Source: Monosporascus cannonballus
Lineage: Eukaryota; Ascomycota; Sordariomycetes; Xylariales
Length of the DNA: 64,000 nt
Direction of reading: 5' to 3'
NCBI GenBank assembly: GCA_004154925.1
Contig: QJNS01000050.1
Span: 248,001 to 312,000 of the forward strand
In this document: piece after piece, positions 24,569 to 37,610 of the stretch
Numbering within the stretch: the first letter of the stretch is position 1
Layout of the letters: each line of letters starts with the position of its first letter
The notes under the pieces: generated by a model
What the model saw: the letters and a program-made list of their open reading frames with translations, nothing else
What the model was told of the DNA's origin: nothing
The model's database searches: none
Made by a program: the position numbers and the translations under genes

Positions 24569-25807
24569 GATATTTATACTTACGACTAACTATAACGATA
24601 CGAATTAAATTATGCGATATATACTAAAATATTAAAAAATATAATAATAATTTACAAGAAACCGAAAAATCAAAAAGCCACAAATTTCAAAAGAAATATT
24701 AAATAAACCTAGCACGCTAAATATACAAATATAAATTACACGAACATCAAGGGATTTACAAAACTTTAAAGTAATTTTAACGTATTTATTTTTTTTCCCT
24801 GAAATAAAAACAATCGTTTAGAAAATATGACGGCAAAATATTTTTGGAATAAGGATAAGATATAACGATATATACTATATAAAAAGTCACAACTATTATT
24901 AAGTTTAAGACAATTATATAATTTAATTATAATAAATTTTATTACCAAAGTTTTTGTTATCCGAAAATCCAGCAACCAAAATATTTTACGACAGAACTTT
25001 CGTCATTATTAATCGGTTTACAAAATTTTCCCATTTTTTACCTTATTATAAAAATACGAATATGAAATAAATAACATATATTTTGTTCAAAAATATTATT
25101 AATATATACGAATTACTATAAAAAATTATTCCGGATAAAAGAATAACGCTTACTTTAAAGTTTTGGCAAAGTTTTATATTATAAATCGGCTTAAATTACA
25201 AATCATTTAACGTATTTAAACCTTCACCAGACGAACAAATAAGACGGTGAAACTAAATATTGGAAATATATCTACAATATTATATTAATTGCAAATAAAA
25301 TAATTTGGTTAAAAAAACTGTCCATTTTCTAATATACATATAATACTAATTACTACAAAAGCATTGAAATAATTTTAATATATACAAATTTTAGGTTTAT
25401 ATCAAATATTTACAAAATCGCGTATAATAAACCTATTAACGTTAAAACGATCTTTATGTCAAAATAATTAAAACAATTATAATAAAAAAATAAAAACAAA
25501 ATTCAAATTCGTACGTAACTAAATAAGGAGATATTACAACAAAAAACAGTTAAAGGACCAATTTTCGAAAAAGAAAATGGTTCACTTCGCTACTAAAAAT
25601 ATTCAGACAAAAAAACCCAGTAAAAACTCGGTTTTAAATATATCGATCCATACAAAGTGGCTAAGAAAATTTCAAAAAATAAGTATTAATTAAAATTTCT
25701 ACTAAAAGTCAAATTCCATCTAATTTTCCATATTTTCTTATTCGAATTAATAACGGATACGATCAAAATACACACGGCATAAAACGATATAAAGATAAAA
25801 AACGATA

Positions 25808-25965
25808 CGATGTACGAAATAAAAAGAATACTTAACATAAGAGGAAAATAATAGTTTTATTCAGTATTTGATTAAATAAAAAAAAAACATTTAAATTCCG
25901 AGAATACCTAGAAGCCAGCTCAAAATCTTATAAATGCCCAGCACCTACTAAAAAACTTTTACTAG
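25808..25965 (+). pseudogene. Element D chromodomain remnant
   Basis: It aligns with 7810-7965 of A and ends at TAG 25963-25965, the same relative position as the A stop. The L-L-K-N-F-Y C-terminal helix is conserved. Upstream stops show it is not translatable. Confidence 0.7.
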
Positions 25966-26590
25966 CAGCAACGGGGTCGCTAAGAAGGGCCCCTAGTCGA
26001 GGTCCTTAGAAAAAGATTAATCAAAGAAATTAACGAAGAATACAAATAGAGAAACTTTAATTTCCGCGCGTTCTTATTTATTTAATTCGTCCATGGACTA
26101 AAGCTTACGATTAACGATTTCAACTTTCTTGGCGTACAAAAATTTCTTTTAACGTCGGAATCGAAAAAGGCGATTAAAGGTTTCGTTATTGTTACGTTAT
26201 TTGCGTACCAAGTTTTCCTTCATTTCTTGCTAAAAACGTAAAAAGGTTTTCTTAGCAACAATTTTCTTACGATCTAAACGATTTTTTCTCTCTAATACGA
26301 CGTAAAAAATTAATTAAAATACTAAAGCTATTACAGCAACGACGATTCTTAATATATTTATTACAGCAACGAATTTTCTTAATTATTTAACATGTGATAC
26401 CGTTTTCGTAATAAGGCATATACGGCATTACTTTAAATAAAACTTAATAATATAAATAATTAGAAAATTTAAGCTTTTTTTTAGTTAAAACTATTATAAG
26501 GCTTATAGTTAGCAACATAACCAACTATGGTAAAAATTAAGGATTTATCAGAAAAAAAAATCTTTAAAAGCAAAGATCTTAAAAAAATCG

Positions 26591-26964
26591 TATTACTACC
26601 TAAACTAAAATCGGTTACGAAAAACGGTCGGACTTACGCAAAAATGGCCACTTAATTTAGATCTCTCTTAACGTTAAAATCTAAATAAATCTATATCAAA
26701 CTAATTAGATCAAGTGATATTAGATCTGTAACGGTATTAAGATTTAATAAAGATCTAATCAAACCTATATAAATATATACGCTCGTTATTTCTATAAATG
26801 TAAATAGCATTAGCTTGCAATAAAATATCGTAACCTACGACGCCCTTAGCATTACGAGACGTAACAAGTTACTATATCCATTACTTAGATTCCCACGATA
26901 CTCCTGCTAACATAAACTCGTACGACTTAGGTTTAATAGTTGGTTAAACTGCATAGCTGTCACA
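26591..26964 (+). repeat. Element D 3' LTR
   Basis: This 374-bp LTR starts TATTACTACC after a purine run (26581-26587) and ends GTCACA. Its 5' tip (AAACGGTCGG) and its 3' half match the A/B LTRs, but its middle is different. The same type occurs un-RIPed in reverse at 48934-49729. The U5 hairpin is at 26930-26950. Confidence 0.85.
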
Positions 26965-28037
26965 ATAACGGTCCCCTATTTAAATCCAAACTTATGGGGT
27001 TTTAATCAAAAAACGCCTCAGTTATAACATTTATTTCAAAAACAAGTTAAATTTGCTTTACGTTTATACGGCATTATTTTTTTAAACTTTTTTTATATTT
27101 TCAGCTAATTTAATTTATGCTCTTTTTTTAAAATAACGATAATTTTCTTTTTCAAAACCTTTTGTTAAAAACGTAAACGTCTTAATCGACTAATAAACTT
27201 TTGAGACTTTTTCTTTCTTGGGCGAAATGTTTTTTCTTATCGTTAACGCAAATTATCTAATTCTTTTTTAACAATTTCTTAATACGCTATAAAACCATCC
27301 TTAATTTTACGTTACTCCTTTTTAAACGATTACGTTTTTCGCCCAGTTTCGTCAAAAGATTCATGGTTAAAACGTTATAAGCGGGACTTTAACGACGAAT
27401 ACAATTATTACAATTCGAAATATCAAAAACGAAAAAATACTTAATGTTATCTTAACGAATATAATTTAATAAAGAAAGCTTTCAATACCAAAAATCTGAA
27501 TTAAATTAACTCGAGTAGCGCGGAAATTACGTTAATTTAAGCGAAATCTTTCTTTCTTTTCGAATACGGCTTATTATAATAAAGTTTACTAAAAGCTTTT
27601 CGAAACTCTTTTTAACAAACAAAATAGCCACTTTTAGTTCTTATCTTTGGAATAAAAATTCTTAAAGAAAGGAAATAATATTACAGAAATAGAGGTTTTA
27701 ATTTTGAAACGAATTACTTTTAAAGCTTAACGCGGACTTGTTACAATTAAACTGCGAATAAGAAAAATTAGCTTTTAATGTAATTTAATTAATTTAAGTA
27801 ATTTAAGTAATCTGGAACCAGATTGTACAGATTATATAGATTTACGATATACTTACTTTGGGAAATTAGAATATATATATTAAATTGATCTCTTATATAA
27901 GAGTACTAACGTAATTTTGCTCTTTAGCTATTAATTTACGTTTACAGTTAAAGGCAGTTGTTTTTTACTCGAGAAAAAGTTTTTAAATCTCTTTAACGAA
28001 CAAATCTCTAGCAAATGATTTTTCGCTTTATTATTAC
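26965..28037 (+). mobile_element. Element H: 3' end of a C-type Gypsy element, truncated on both sides
   Basis: The sequence at 27679-28037 is a plus-oriented C-type LTR matching 49295-49655, cut off by element E about 60-80 bp before its end. Upstream, 26965-27678 resembles the antisense-coding 3' region of the other elements (compare 27170-27215 with 14950-14985). The 5' part of H is cut by the 3' LTR of D, so D probably inserted into H. No pol sequence of H is in the window. Confidence 0.65.
27679..28037 (+). repeat. C-type LTR of element H, truncated
   Basis: It starts TATTACAG (TGTTACAG in the solo copy) and can be followed base by base, allowing for C to T and G to A, to ATTAC at 28033-28037, where the E LTR begins. 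RIP is heavy over most of it. Confidence 0.8.
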
Positions 28038-28441
28038 TGTCATGACCCAACACGCTTGGTAAAACCAAAAAAAGGAGACACCCCGATCACGTGATCGCGA
28101 AGATCGCTGACGAGTCTAGCAAGTCCAGGATCGCGAGAATCCCCGGCGAGTCCAACGAGTCTAGAATTGCGAAAATCGTTAACGAATCTAGTGAATTCCG
28201 GAATAACCAAAACTAATAAAAAATATATAGTTACGTGTATTTCCATAATTTAAATAATATTAATTTGCAATATTTATTAATATAAATTGTTTATAATTAA
28301 TATATTATTATTTCAAACGTTGTTGGTTTTAGAAAACGTAATATATTATTATAATTATTATTTGGAGTTTTAGGACATTTTTATTAATATAAATTGGTAC
28401 GATTAAGATGTAATAATTAAAGAAATTATTTAACCGTTATA
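28038..28441 (+). repeat. Element E 5' LTR
   Basis: It starts TGTCATGACCC. The outer 170 bp are spared by RIP, the rest is AT-rich. U3 contains CACGTG (28088-28093) and three 36-bp tandem repeats (28093-28200). A minus-strand open frame across it (28040-28246) is only a product of the tandem repeats. Confidence 0.88.
28093..28200 (+). repeat. Three 36-bp tandem repeats in U3 of the E/F-type LTR
   Basis: Units 28093-28128, 28129-28164 and 28165-28200 start GATCGCGA or the decayed AATTGCGA and contain GAGTC(T/C)A cores. The same array, RIP-decayed, is visible in the other E/F LTRs (about 34325-34430 and 48310-48420). Repeats in U3 often hold enhancer sites; that role here is inference. Confidence 0.75.
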
Positions 28442-30999
28442 AATTATAAATTTTTATTTAATACTACCGTTAAATGTTACGTAATATCGCTGACAGTATA
28501 TTTATTAGCAAATAACTAGAATAATTTATTTATGAAGTTTTTGAAACTTTCGATAATAAAATAAGATCCGAAAAAAACGTAACTTTGCTTTTTTCAAACA
28601 AAAGTCCTTTACCAATTAAACACTATCAGCTAATATATTTTTTGATTTCAATAAAATAAACATAATTTGATAATATTTTTAAGCCGTTTACGAAAAGTTT
28701 TAAAAACATCTCTTAAAATGAAAAAGGTTTTTCTAATAAATTAAATTATTTCATTCAAATTTATTAAAGAATTAAAACAGGTTTATGCATTTCTTAAATT
28801 AAAAGCTTTTAACGAAATCATACTTAAATTATGATTATTATTAATTTAATACCGAATATATTTTGGATATTGTTTTATTCGATTTATTACGATTATTATA
28901 TCAGTTAAATGTATAGTTAAACGATTTACTGTAAATATAATTATTTAATTCAAAGCTGCTAAAGCAATATGTTATTTTATTTATAAAAAATAAAATATAA
29001 AAATATTATAAATAATTCGATTAAATATTAACGAAAATCTTCTAAATAATAAACGAGAAAATAAAAGCCGAAATATATATTTATTAATTACGACAAAAAG
29101 AATAAATATTAAATTACGGTAAGACGTTTATATATATTGGTGTTTAAGCTAAATTAAAAATAAAAAGTATTAATAGTTAATTGTTTGAACGGTTTGAAAA
29201 GAAATATAAAGAAGGCTTTTGAAATTTAATCGACATAATTATTTATTAAATTATATTGCTATAATAATTAAAATCTATAATAAATAGTATATTAAATATA
29301 TTAAAAACTGAAAAACAATATAATAGTAAATTTCGAATTGATATTAATATTTTAGAACTTAGTAATATTTATATAATATCAAATTAAACTGAAATAAAAT
29401 ATTTTAATTTTAAAAAAATTATGAAATTTATAAATATTATTTATTTAAAAAATAGTAATGAAATAAAGAAATATTAATATTTTAGAGATAATTTTAAAAA
29501 AATAATTAAATAATAATAAATCTATTAATATAATTTAAATTAAGTATTTATTAAGTTGATTATAGTACATCATATAGCAAAGAATATAAGAAACCCGGAA
29601 ATCCATTTAGAAAATATTCCGGAAATAATAAAATACCGTAAAACATTAAAAAGAATATTAAATTTAAATAAAAAGGGTTTATTTTGAAATCTTTAATCGA
29701 CGCGACAAATTATATATTATTTATTATCGACGCCAGAATTACCCTAATCATAAATAATAAAAATAATATATTTATAATAAAGTTATCCGTATATATTATA
29801 AGTGGTTTAATTTTTTAAAGCAGGAAATAATAGATATAATAAATATTAATACTAATATTTTCGATTTATAAATCTGAAATATAATTTTTTAAATAGCTAT
29901 AATAAAAAAAATAATATTTATAAAAGATATTTATTATTAAAAGTAATACGGTTATTAAATAAGAATGAAATTAATTTAGCCTGTTATAATAAAATATTAT
30001 TAAAAAACTATTATAAATTTTAATTTTTAGGTAACATTTATTATAAAGTTTAAATAAATTTAAAAGGAAATTTAATGATATATCTGGAATTTCTTTTAAA
30101 AAAATCGATAAACTTAATAAAGGATTGTATATTTTATTCAGAAATAACTTATTTAATAAGAAAAGAATTATGATAAAATTAAAAATAATTTATATCATTC
30201 AAAAAAAATATATACCGACAAAAACGATAAATATACCAATTTAATATATTATATAAGGAATTATAAACAAGGTTCGATAATTTTAAAATAAAAGTGGAAA
30301 AAAGTTATTTATAAAAAACTGCAATATAATAGAATTTAGAAAAATTAAAAGAAAATCTTAAAAGTGTTTTAAATAAAATAATAAAAATCGTTAATAATTT
30401 TATAATTTTGAAAATATAAATTAAAACGTATTAATATATTATAATAATAAAATAAGAAGTTTTAAGCGGAAATTATATTACACAAAATATAATTCACGAA
30501 TTTTAATGATTAAAAAAATAGGTTAAAAGTTTATGAAATTATAAATATTAAAAATTAATATTTTGTTTACGATTACGGATGTTTTTATACAAAATTAATT
30601 ATTTTAAAACCTTTATTTAAAAATAATATTAAATAATTAATTTTAATATGGTTTTATTTAAAATTTACAATATAATTTTCAAATTATTATAAAAACGTTA
30701 ATACAGAATTTTAATTAATAAAGAATTAATTAAATAAAATTCGTTTTATATTTTATTAATATTCAATATTTAAAAAGAAATTTGATAGTCGATTAAAAAT
30801 TGCGGTAAATATAAATATAAAAATATAATAAATCTCTTATTATTTAGAAAAATAAAAACATAAAGAGAAATAAATATTAAAGAAAGATATAACGTCGTGT
30901 TATTATTATTAAAGTAAATTTAAGGTAATAAAATAATAATTTAAAACAATAATTCTAAAAGTCAAAATATTTTATTAATATATTATTACAATATTATAA

Positions 31000-33660
31000 A
31001 TATTAAGAACATTTTAAAAAAACTTAATATGAAATTGCCAAAATATAATAAATGAAATTACGAAATTATTTTTAAAAGACATTATTAATAACATTTTACC
31101 TTATTTATAACTTTAATAAAAGTAAATTACGCATTTTTAATAATATTGGAAAATTCGGTTATAAAAATATTAAATTCGATTTTTAAAATTATCAATAAAA
31201 TATTTTATATTTTTCGTATAAAGAAATAATAAATTAGAATTCATATTTAAATATTAATATTTAAATCAAACTATTATGAAAAATATAATATTATTATTTT
31301 TAATTATTAAAATAGAAAACCCATTTTATAAAATTAAATAATTTATAATATTTAAATTTAACAATAAAAATAATCTTATTAAAATTGAAAAAAGATATAA
31401 ATTAAAAATAGTTTTTAAAATGAAATACGAAGTATTTAAATATTTAGTTATATTAGTAAGATTTACAGACGTATTAATAATTTTAGAACGAATAATAAAT
31501 TATGTATTACGGAAATATCTCGATATTTTTGTTATATATTACTTCGACGACATTCTTGTATTTTGAAAACAACAAAAACCATATTTAAAATAGATTTATA
31601 CAGTTTTTTAAATTTTATTAACCGTGAAAGTATTAATGAACGGAAAAAAGAATTAGTTCTATAAGCAAGAAATGAAATATTTAAAATATATTACTATTTC
31701 GAAATATATTCAAATAAATGCACAGATATTACTGTAATTTCAAAATAATTAATACCGATAACGGGTAAAACAATTTAAAAACTTTTTAAACTTACTAATT
31801 ATTATGAAAAACTTATTCGAAATTTTAATAATGTTATTATATCCTTAATTAATTTTATTAAAAAGAATGTATATAAATGCTACAAATAATAAAAGTATTT
31901 TAAAAATTAAAAATATAATTATTCATAAGTTAATATTAATTATATACGATTTTTTATGTTTCGTTAAATTAAAAATTACTATTTTAAATTGCGCGTTAAA
32001 TACGGTAATCGGCTAATTAATTAAATAAAATAAATTATGTTTTATTGTAGCTTTTTGTATAAATTAAAAGCAATTAAACTTAATTACGGCATTTCAGATA
32101 ACGCATTTATGGTTATTATTTTGATAGTTTAAAAGTTTAAATATTTTAAGGGATATCTTTATTAAATTAATATTTGTATAAATTATTCAAACTTTATTTA
32201 CATTATTATAATTAAAATATTTATACAATCATAATTATAATATATAAAATATAACTGATTTCGATTTCACTATTATTTATAAAAAGATTAAAAAAATAAT
32301 AAAGTGAATATTTTAAATAATTAAACTTGTAAAAAAAGTTAATTAAAGTTAATTATATAATTTTTAATATTATTGTAAAAACACATTTATATTTGTAAAG
32401 ATTTACAATAATATGGATTATGTTTACGATATATATTTCAGAAAATAAGAAATATAATACTAATTTATGAAAAAACAAAGAAATTAAAAATTAAAAGTTT
32501 TGAAAAAGTATTAAATGAATTTAAGACGCCAAATATACGAATATTAATTATATGGATATTTAGAAATTTATAAAACATCAAAACGATTTTATTTTATATA
32601 TTATTTTTAAGAAAATAAAAACATCAATTTAAAGAATATAACAGTAATATAACTTTGTTAATAAGATTCATAATATAATAATATAAATTTTATAATAAAT
32701 TTTAATTATTATTACTTTTAAACGGATTATAAAGTTCGATTATTATGAATCTTATTATTAAATTCTCTAATGCCAAGATTGAACAATAAAAATTTATTAC
32801 TATTATATTTTTATTATTATTAATTGATGTACAAAAGTGTTTTATTTTTTATTTTATTATAAGAATATTAACGTGAAATACAATAGAGTTTTTAAAAAAA
32901 AGTATTTTTAATATATACGAATTATTACTTAAATTTATTTTAAATAAAGAAACATCATTGATTTTAATATTTTGGTAAAATTTATTAATATAAATCGGCC
33001 CAAATTATAAAATATTTAATATATTTAAAGTTTAACGACTTAAAGAAATAAAACAATTAAATTGAATATTAAAATGATTCCGATATGCGCAAATTTTAAA
33101 TATATTATAAATATTTATAAAAATATATATAATAAGTAAATAAATATTAAAATAAATTTTCCGGTAAAATAATTTCAATATTATATTGAAAAATAAAAAT
33201 AAAAATAAAATTAGTACGAAATTAGATAAATAAATATTATAATAAAAAAGATTACAAACATTAATTTTTCTTTAAAAAAAAGGAATATAATTTACATTAT
33301 TATTAAAAATATTAAAAGAAGTTAATAAAAATTTCGATTTTAACTATATCAATATATATAAAATCGTTAAAACATTTCAAAAAAAATTATTAATTAACAT
33401 GTTATCAAAAATTAAATTTTATTTAATATTTTACGCGTTTTTATTTAAGTTCATTATAAAAACGGTTAAAATATATATAGTATAAACTAATGTGGAAATA
33501 AAAAATAATACAATATATAAAATAAAGCAAATATTCGATGTAAAAATATAATTCTATTTAAAATTTAAGTAAATACAAAAGTTATGCGGATTTCGAAAAT
33601 ATTTAGAAATTAGCTACAAATCTTATAAATATTTAATGCTAATTAAGGAGTTTTAATCGA
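31000..33660 (+). pseudogene. Element E RT to chromodomain remnant
   Basis: The readable anchors are Y-F-D-D-I-L-V-F at 31540-31563, which keeps the catalytic Asp pair, and the collinear match to A and F through integrase to the chromodomain near 33530-33660. Stops occur every few codons. The end of pol is near 33660. Confidence 0.7.
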
Positions 33661-34263
33661 TAATACCGCAATCGCCAATGTTGATATCCCTTTAATTAGT
33701 AATTAATTTATTCGTAGATTTAATATAATATTACTTTAAAAAAATAACGAACCGGACTAATACGGTTTCCGTAATTTGAATTTATTTCTTACGTTTTAAT
33801 TTATCTAGTTTATCCAAATTATCGATATTTTAAAAAATAATCTCTATTATTTTTTCATATTATATTTTTTTCGTTTTTTAAATGCAATAAGTATAAATTT
33901 TGACAAAGTGTGCGGTTGTTATGGCAGTTTTTAATTTCTTCGAATTTATAATACTAAATAATATTTTCTCATAATTATTCCGGATTAAGATTATAAACGT
34001 AATAATTAGGGTCTTAATAATAAATATACGAAAAATAACGAACAGAAACTTTTTAAATAATTTGCATTTAAATATCTGTTATTTACAATAAAAATAAAAC
34101 GTTATTGAAAGAAACTTAAATAGAATAATAATTAAAAACCAATTACGTTTTGAGACTTTTATTTTGGAAAAACATTAATATATTTTTTAATATTGGAAAT
34201 TATTTTAAAACAAATATTTATAAAATAACTTTAAGACAGAAAACTTTGAAAAAAACAAAATTA

Positions 34264-34670
34264 TATCATATTTTAATACGTTTAATATAATTAAAAACAT
34301 AAAAATATCCTGATTACCTAATTATAACACTCGTTAACAAATTTAGCAAATTTAAAATTACGAAAATCGTCGGCGAATTTAGCAAGTTCAAAATTTCAAA
34401 AATCATTAATATATCCAGTAAATTCCGGAACAACCAAAATTAATCAAATATATATATATAATTACGTTTATTTCTATAATGTAAATAACATGAATTTATA
34501 ATATTCATTAATATTAATATTTTATAATTAATATTTCATTATTTAGAACGTTTTTAGTATTACAGAACATAATATATGATTATAATTATTACTTAACTTT
34601 TTATAATATTTTTATAAAGATAAATTTATACGATTCAAATTTAATAATTAACTAAATTATTTAGTTATTA
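34264..34670 (+). repeat. LTR shared by elements E and F
   Basis: It starts TATCATA (TGTCATG), is 407 bp long and carries the decayed 36-bp repeats. It is followed directly by the primer-binding and 5' leader region of another element: 34671-34740 matches 28442-28520. So one LTR serves as the 3' LTR of E and the 5' LTR of F. Confidence 0.85.
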
Positions 34671-37404
34671 TTTGTTATAAAGTTTTTTTTACTAATATCG
34701 TTAAATTTTAAATAATATCGCCGATATTATATTTATTATTATGTAAAGTAAAATGTTTATTTAATAGGTTTTTAAGAATTTTATTAATAAAATAAAATTT
34801 AAGAAAAAGGAAAAATAATTTCGCCTTTTTTAAAAGGAAGTTTCTTGACGATTAAATATTATAATTAAATGTATTTTTTAACTTAAGTAAGATAAGAATA
34901 ATTTTATAATATTTTTTATGTTATTTACGAAACACTTAGAGAAGAAAATCGTTTAAGATAAAAAAACCTTTTTTAAATAAGGTACATTATTTCATTAAAT
35001 TCTTTAAACCAGAGATTTTTAACAAAATCTCAATTAAATTATACTTATTCTTAATTTAATGTCAGATATATTTAAAAAATTTCTTATTCGATTTATTACG
35101 TTTATTATACAAATTAAATTTGAAATTAAATAATGTATCGGAAATATAATTCTTTAATTTAAATTTACTATAAGAAAATATGTTATTTTAGTAATAAAGA
35201 ATATAATTCAAAAATAATGGAAATTTATACTACTTATTAATAATTTGAATAAATATTAACGAAAGTTTCGACATAATAAATAAAGAAATAAAAGCCGTAC
35301 TATAAATTTAATAGTTACAATGAAAGACATTAATATTTAATTACAAAGATATATTTATTTATTTAGATATTATATTAAAATATAAATAAAAATACTAATA
35401 ATTACATTTTTTTAATAATTTTAAAAGAATATATAAAAAGATGTTTAAGTTTTACCGGCCTAATTATTTATTAATTTATATTATAATAATAATTAAAATT
35501 AATAATAAATAATTCAATTTAATATTATACGAATACTAAAGAAAAATATAATAATAGATTTTAAATTAATATTAATACTTTATAATATAATAATATTTTA
35601 TATCATTTTATATTAAGATTTATAAAATTATATGTTATATATAAAAGATTAAAATTAAATTAAATATTATAATTATGAAAAAAATGATATAAAGTTTATA
35701 AATATTATTTATTTAAGAAATAATAATAAAGTAAATAAATATTAATATTTCAAGAATAATTTAAAAATTATTAATATAATCCAAATTAAGTATTTATTAA
35801 GTCTATTATAATAAGATATTTAACAAAAAGTATAGCAAGCCTAGAAATCAATTTACAAAATATTTCGGAAATGATAAAATGCCTTAAAAAGATAATTTAA
35901 GAAATATTAATGTTAAATAAAAAATATTCATTTTGGAATTTTTAATCGATACGGTAAAATATAGGTTATTTATTATTAACGTTAAAACTGCCCCAATTAT
36001 AAAATTTAAAAATAATATATTTATAATAAAATTACCTTTATGTATTATAAAGAATTTACTTATTTAAATAAAACGGAAAATAATAAATAATAATATCCGT
36101 ATTTTCGATTTATAATTCTGGAAAATACTTTTTTTAATTGGTTGTAATAAAAGATTGGTTTAAAAAAGATAATATCCTTAAAAAGGCTTTTTTTATAAGT
36201 AATACAATAATGAAATAAAAAAATAATTTAATATGCCGTAAAGAGATATTCCTGGAAAGTTATTATAAATTCCGAAAAGAAATTTAACAATTTTTTCGGG
36301 ATTTTTAATAAAAACACGATAAAGCTTAATAAAAAGCTATATATTATATTAAGAAATAATTTACTTAATAAATAAAAGAATTACAACAGAATTATAAAAA
36401 CTTAATATAGTTCGAAAGAACAATATGCCGGCAAAAGCGATAAATATAGCATTTTAACGCGTTATATAGGGAATTACAAATAAGGCTTAATAAATTTAAA
36501 TAAAAATAAAAAAAGGCTACTTATAAAGAAGTCATAAAATGACGAGATTTAAAAAATTTAAAAGGAATTTTTAAGAAAGACCTTAAATATAACGATAAAA
36601 ACAGTTAATAAATTTATTTTTTTGCATATACGAATTAACACGTATTAATATATAGTAACAATGAATTATAAGGTTTTAAGCGGAAATTAAATTATATTAA
36701 AGATCGTTAACGAACTTAAATTATTATAAAAATATAAGTTAAAGTTTTATATAATTATAAATGCTAAAGGTTAGGATTTTGCTTACAATTACGAAAAGGT
36801 TTTGTGTAAAATTAATGATTTCAAGATTTTTGTTTAAAAAAATATTAAATAATTAATTTCTATATCGTTTTATTCGAGAATGATAATATAATTTTAAAAA
36901 TAGTAAGGATATATTAATACGGAATCCTAATTAACAGAAAAATTAATTAAATAAAATTAGTTTTATATTTTATTAATAAGTAAAGTTCAAAAAAATTAAT
37001 AGTTGATCGGAACTGGTGATAAATATAAGTATAACGATATAATGAATATTTTATTACTTAGAAAAATATAATATAAAAAGGAAAATAAATGTTAAAAAAT
37101 TTGTAACATATTATTATTATAAAGATAAAATTAGAGTAATTAAATAACGATTTAAAATAATAACCTTAAAAGTCAAAAGATTCAATTAATTATATTATTA
37201 TAATAAGATAAATATTAATACCTTTTTTAAAAAGTTTAATACGAAATTACGAGAACATAATAAATAAAATTAGGAGATTATTTTTAAGAAAAAATTATTA
37301 ATAAAGTTTTATTTTATTTACAACCTTGGTAAAAACGAATTACACGTTTTTAAAAAAGAATTAAAAAATTGGTTATAAAAAAATTAAATTTTATATTCGA
37401 AATT

Positions 37405-37610
37405 TATAAGAATATAGCCCTTATAAGGATAAGGCTAGTAGCCGACCAGCTACCGATTAGCTACTAACTCACTTACTAATATAAATCCATTATCTGGCAG
37501 CTAATAGAAAACGCCAGATAAAAATAACTTAATACATTTATTTCAAAAAATCTGCTTTACGATTGGTCAGAAATCACCTTATCTAGCTTATAGCTATCCA
37601 TTATTTTACA
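37405..37610 (+). repeat. Element G 5' LTR
   Basis: 206 bp with TATAAG...TTACA ends, only moderately RIP-altered. It is flanked on the left by AAATT. Confidence 0.9.

Larger units (their letters stand above)
24569..26964 (+). mobile_element. Element D, 3' part: integrase, chromodomain, 3' LTR
   Basis: From 24569 the plus strand is collinear with A from about 6563 onward. The upstream half (gag to RNase H) is absent from the window and should lie left of it, beyond elements C and C2. The integrase core has Asn for the first catalytic Asp. The chromodomain (25808-25965) keeps a P-N-S-E-N-type motif as F-R-E-Y variants. A 3' region of about 620 bp with antisense reading precedes the LTR. Confidence 0.8.
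28038..34670 (+). mobile_element. Element E: chromovirus-type Gypsy retrotransposon sharing its 3' LTR with element F
   Basis: 5' LTR 28038-28441; interior 28442-34263; 3' LTR 34264-34670, which is also the 5' LTR of F. The plus-strand RT has Y-F-D-D at 31540-31551 with both Asp codons intact. The pol end and a chromodomain remnant lie at about 33530-33660, followed by an antisense-coding 3' region. RIP is extreme, with AT content higher than in A or B, which suggests an older or more often mutated copy. Confidence 0.82.

Noticed and set aside
28040..28246. Minus-strand frames in E/F LTRs (also 48238-48465)
   Set aside because: They arise from the in-phase 36-bp U3 tandem repeats and extend across the LTR edge; no start context or homologue supports them.
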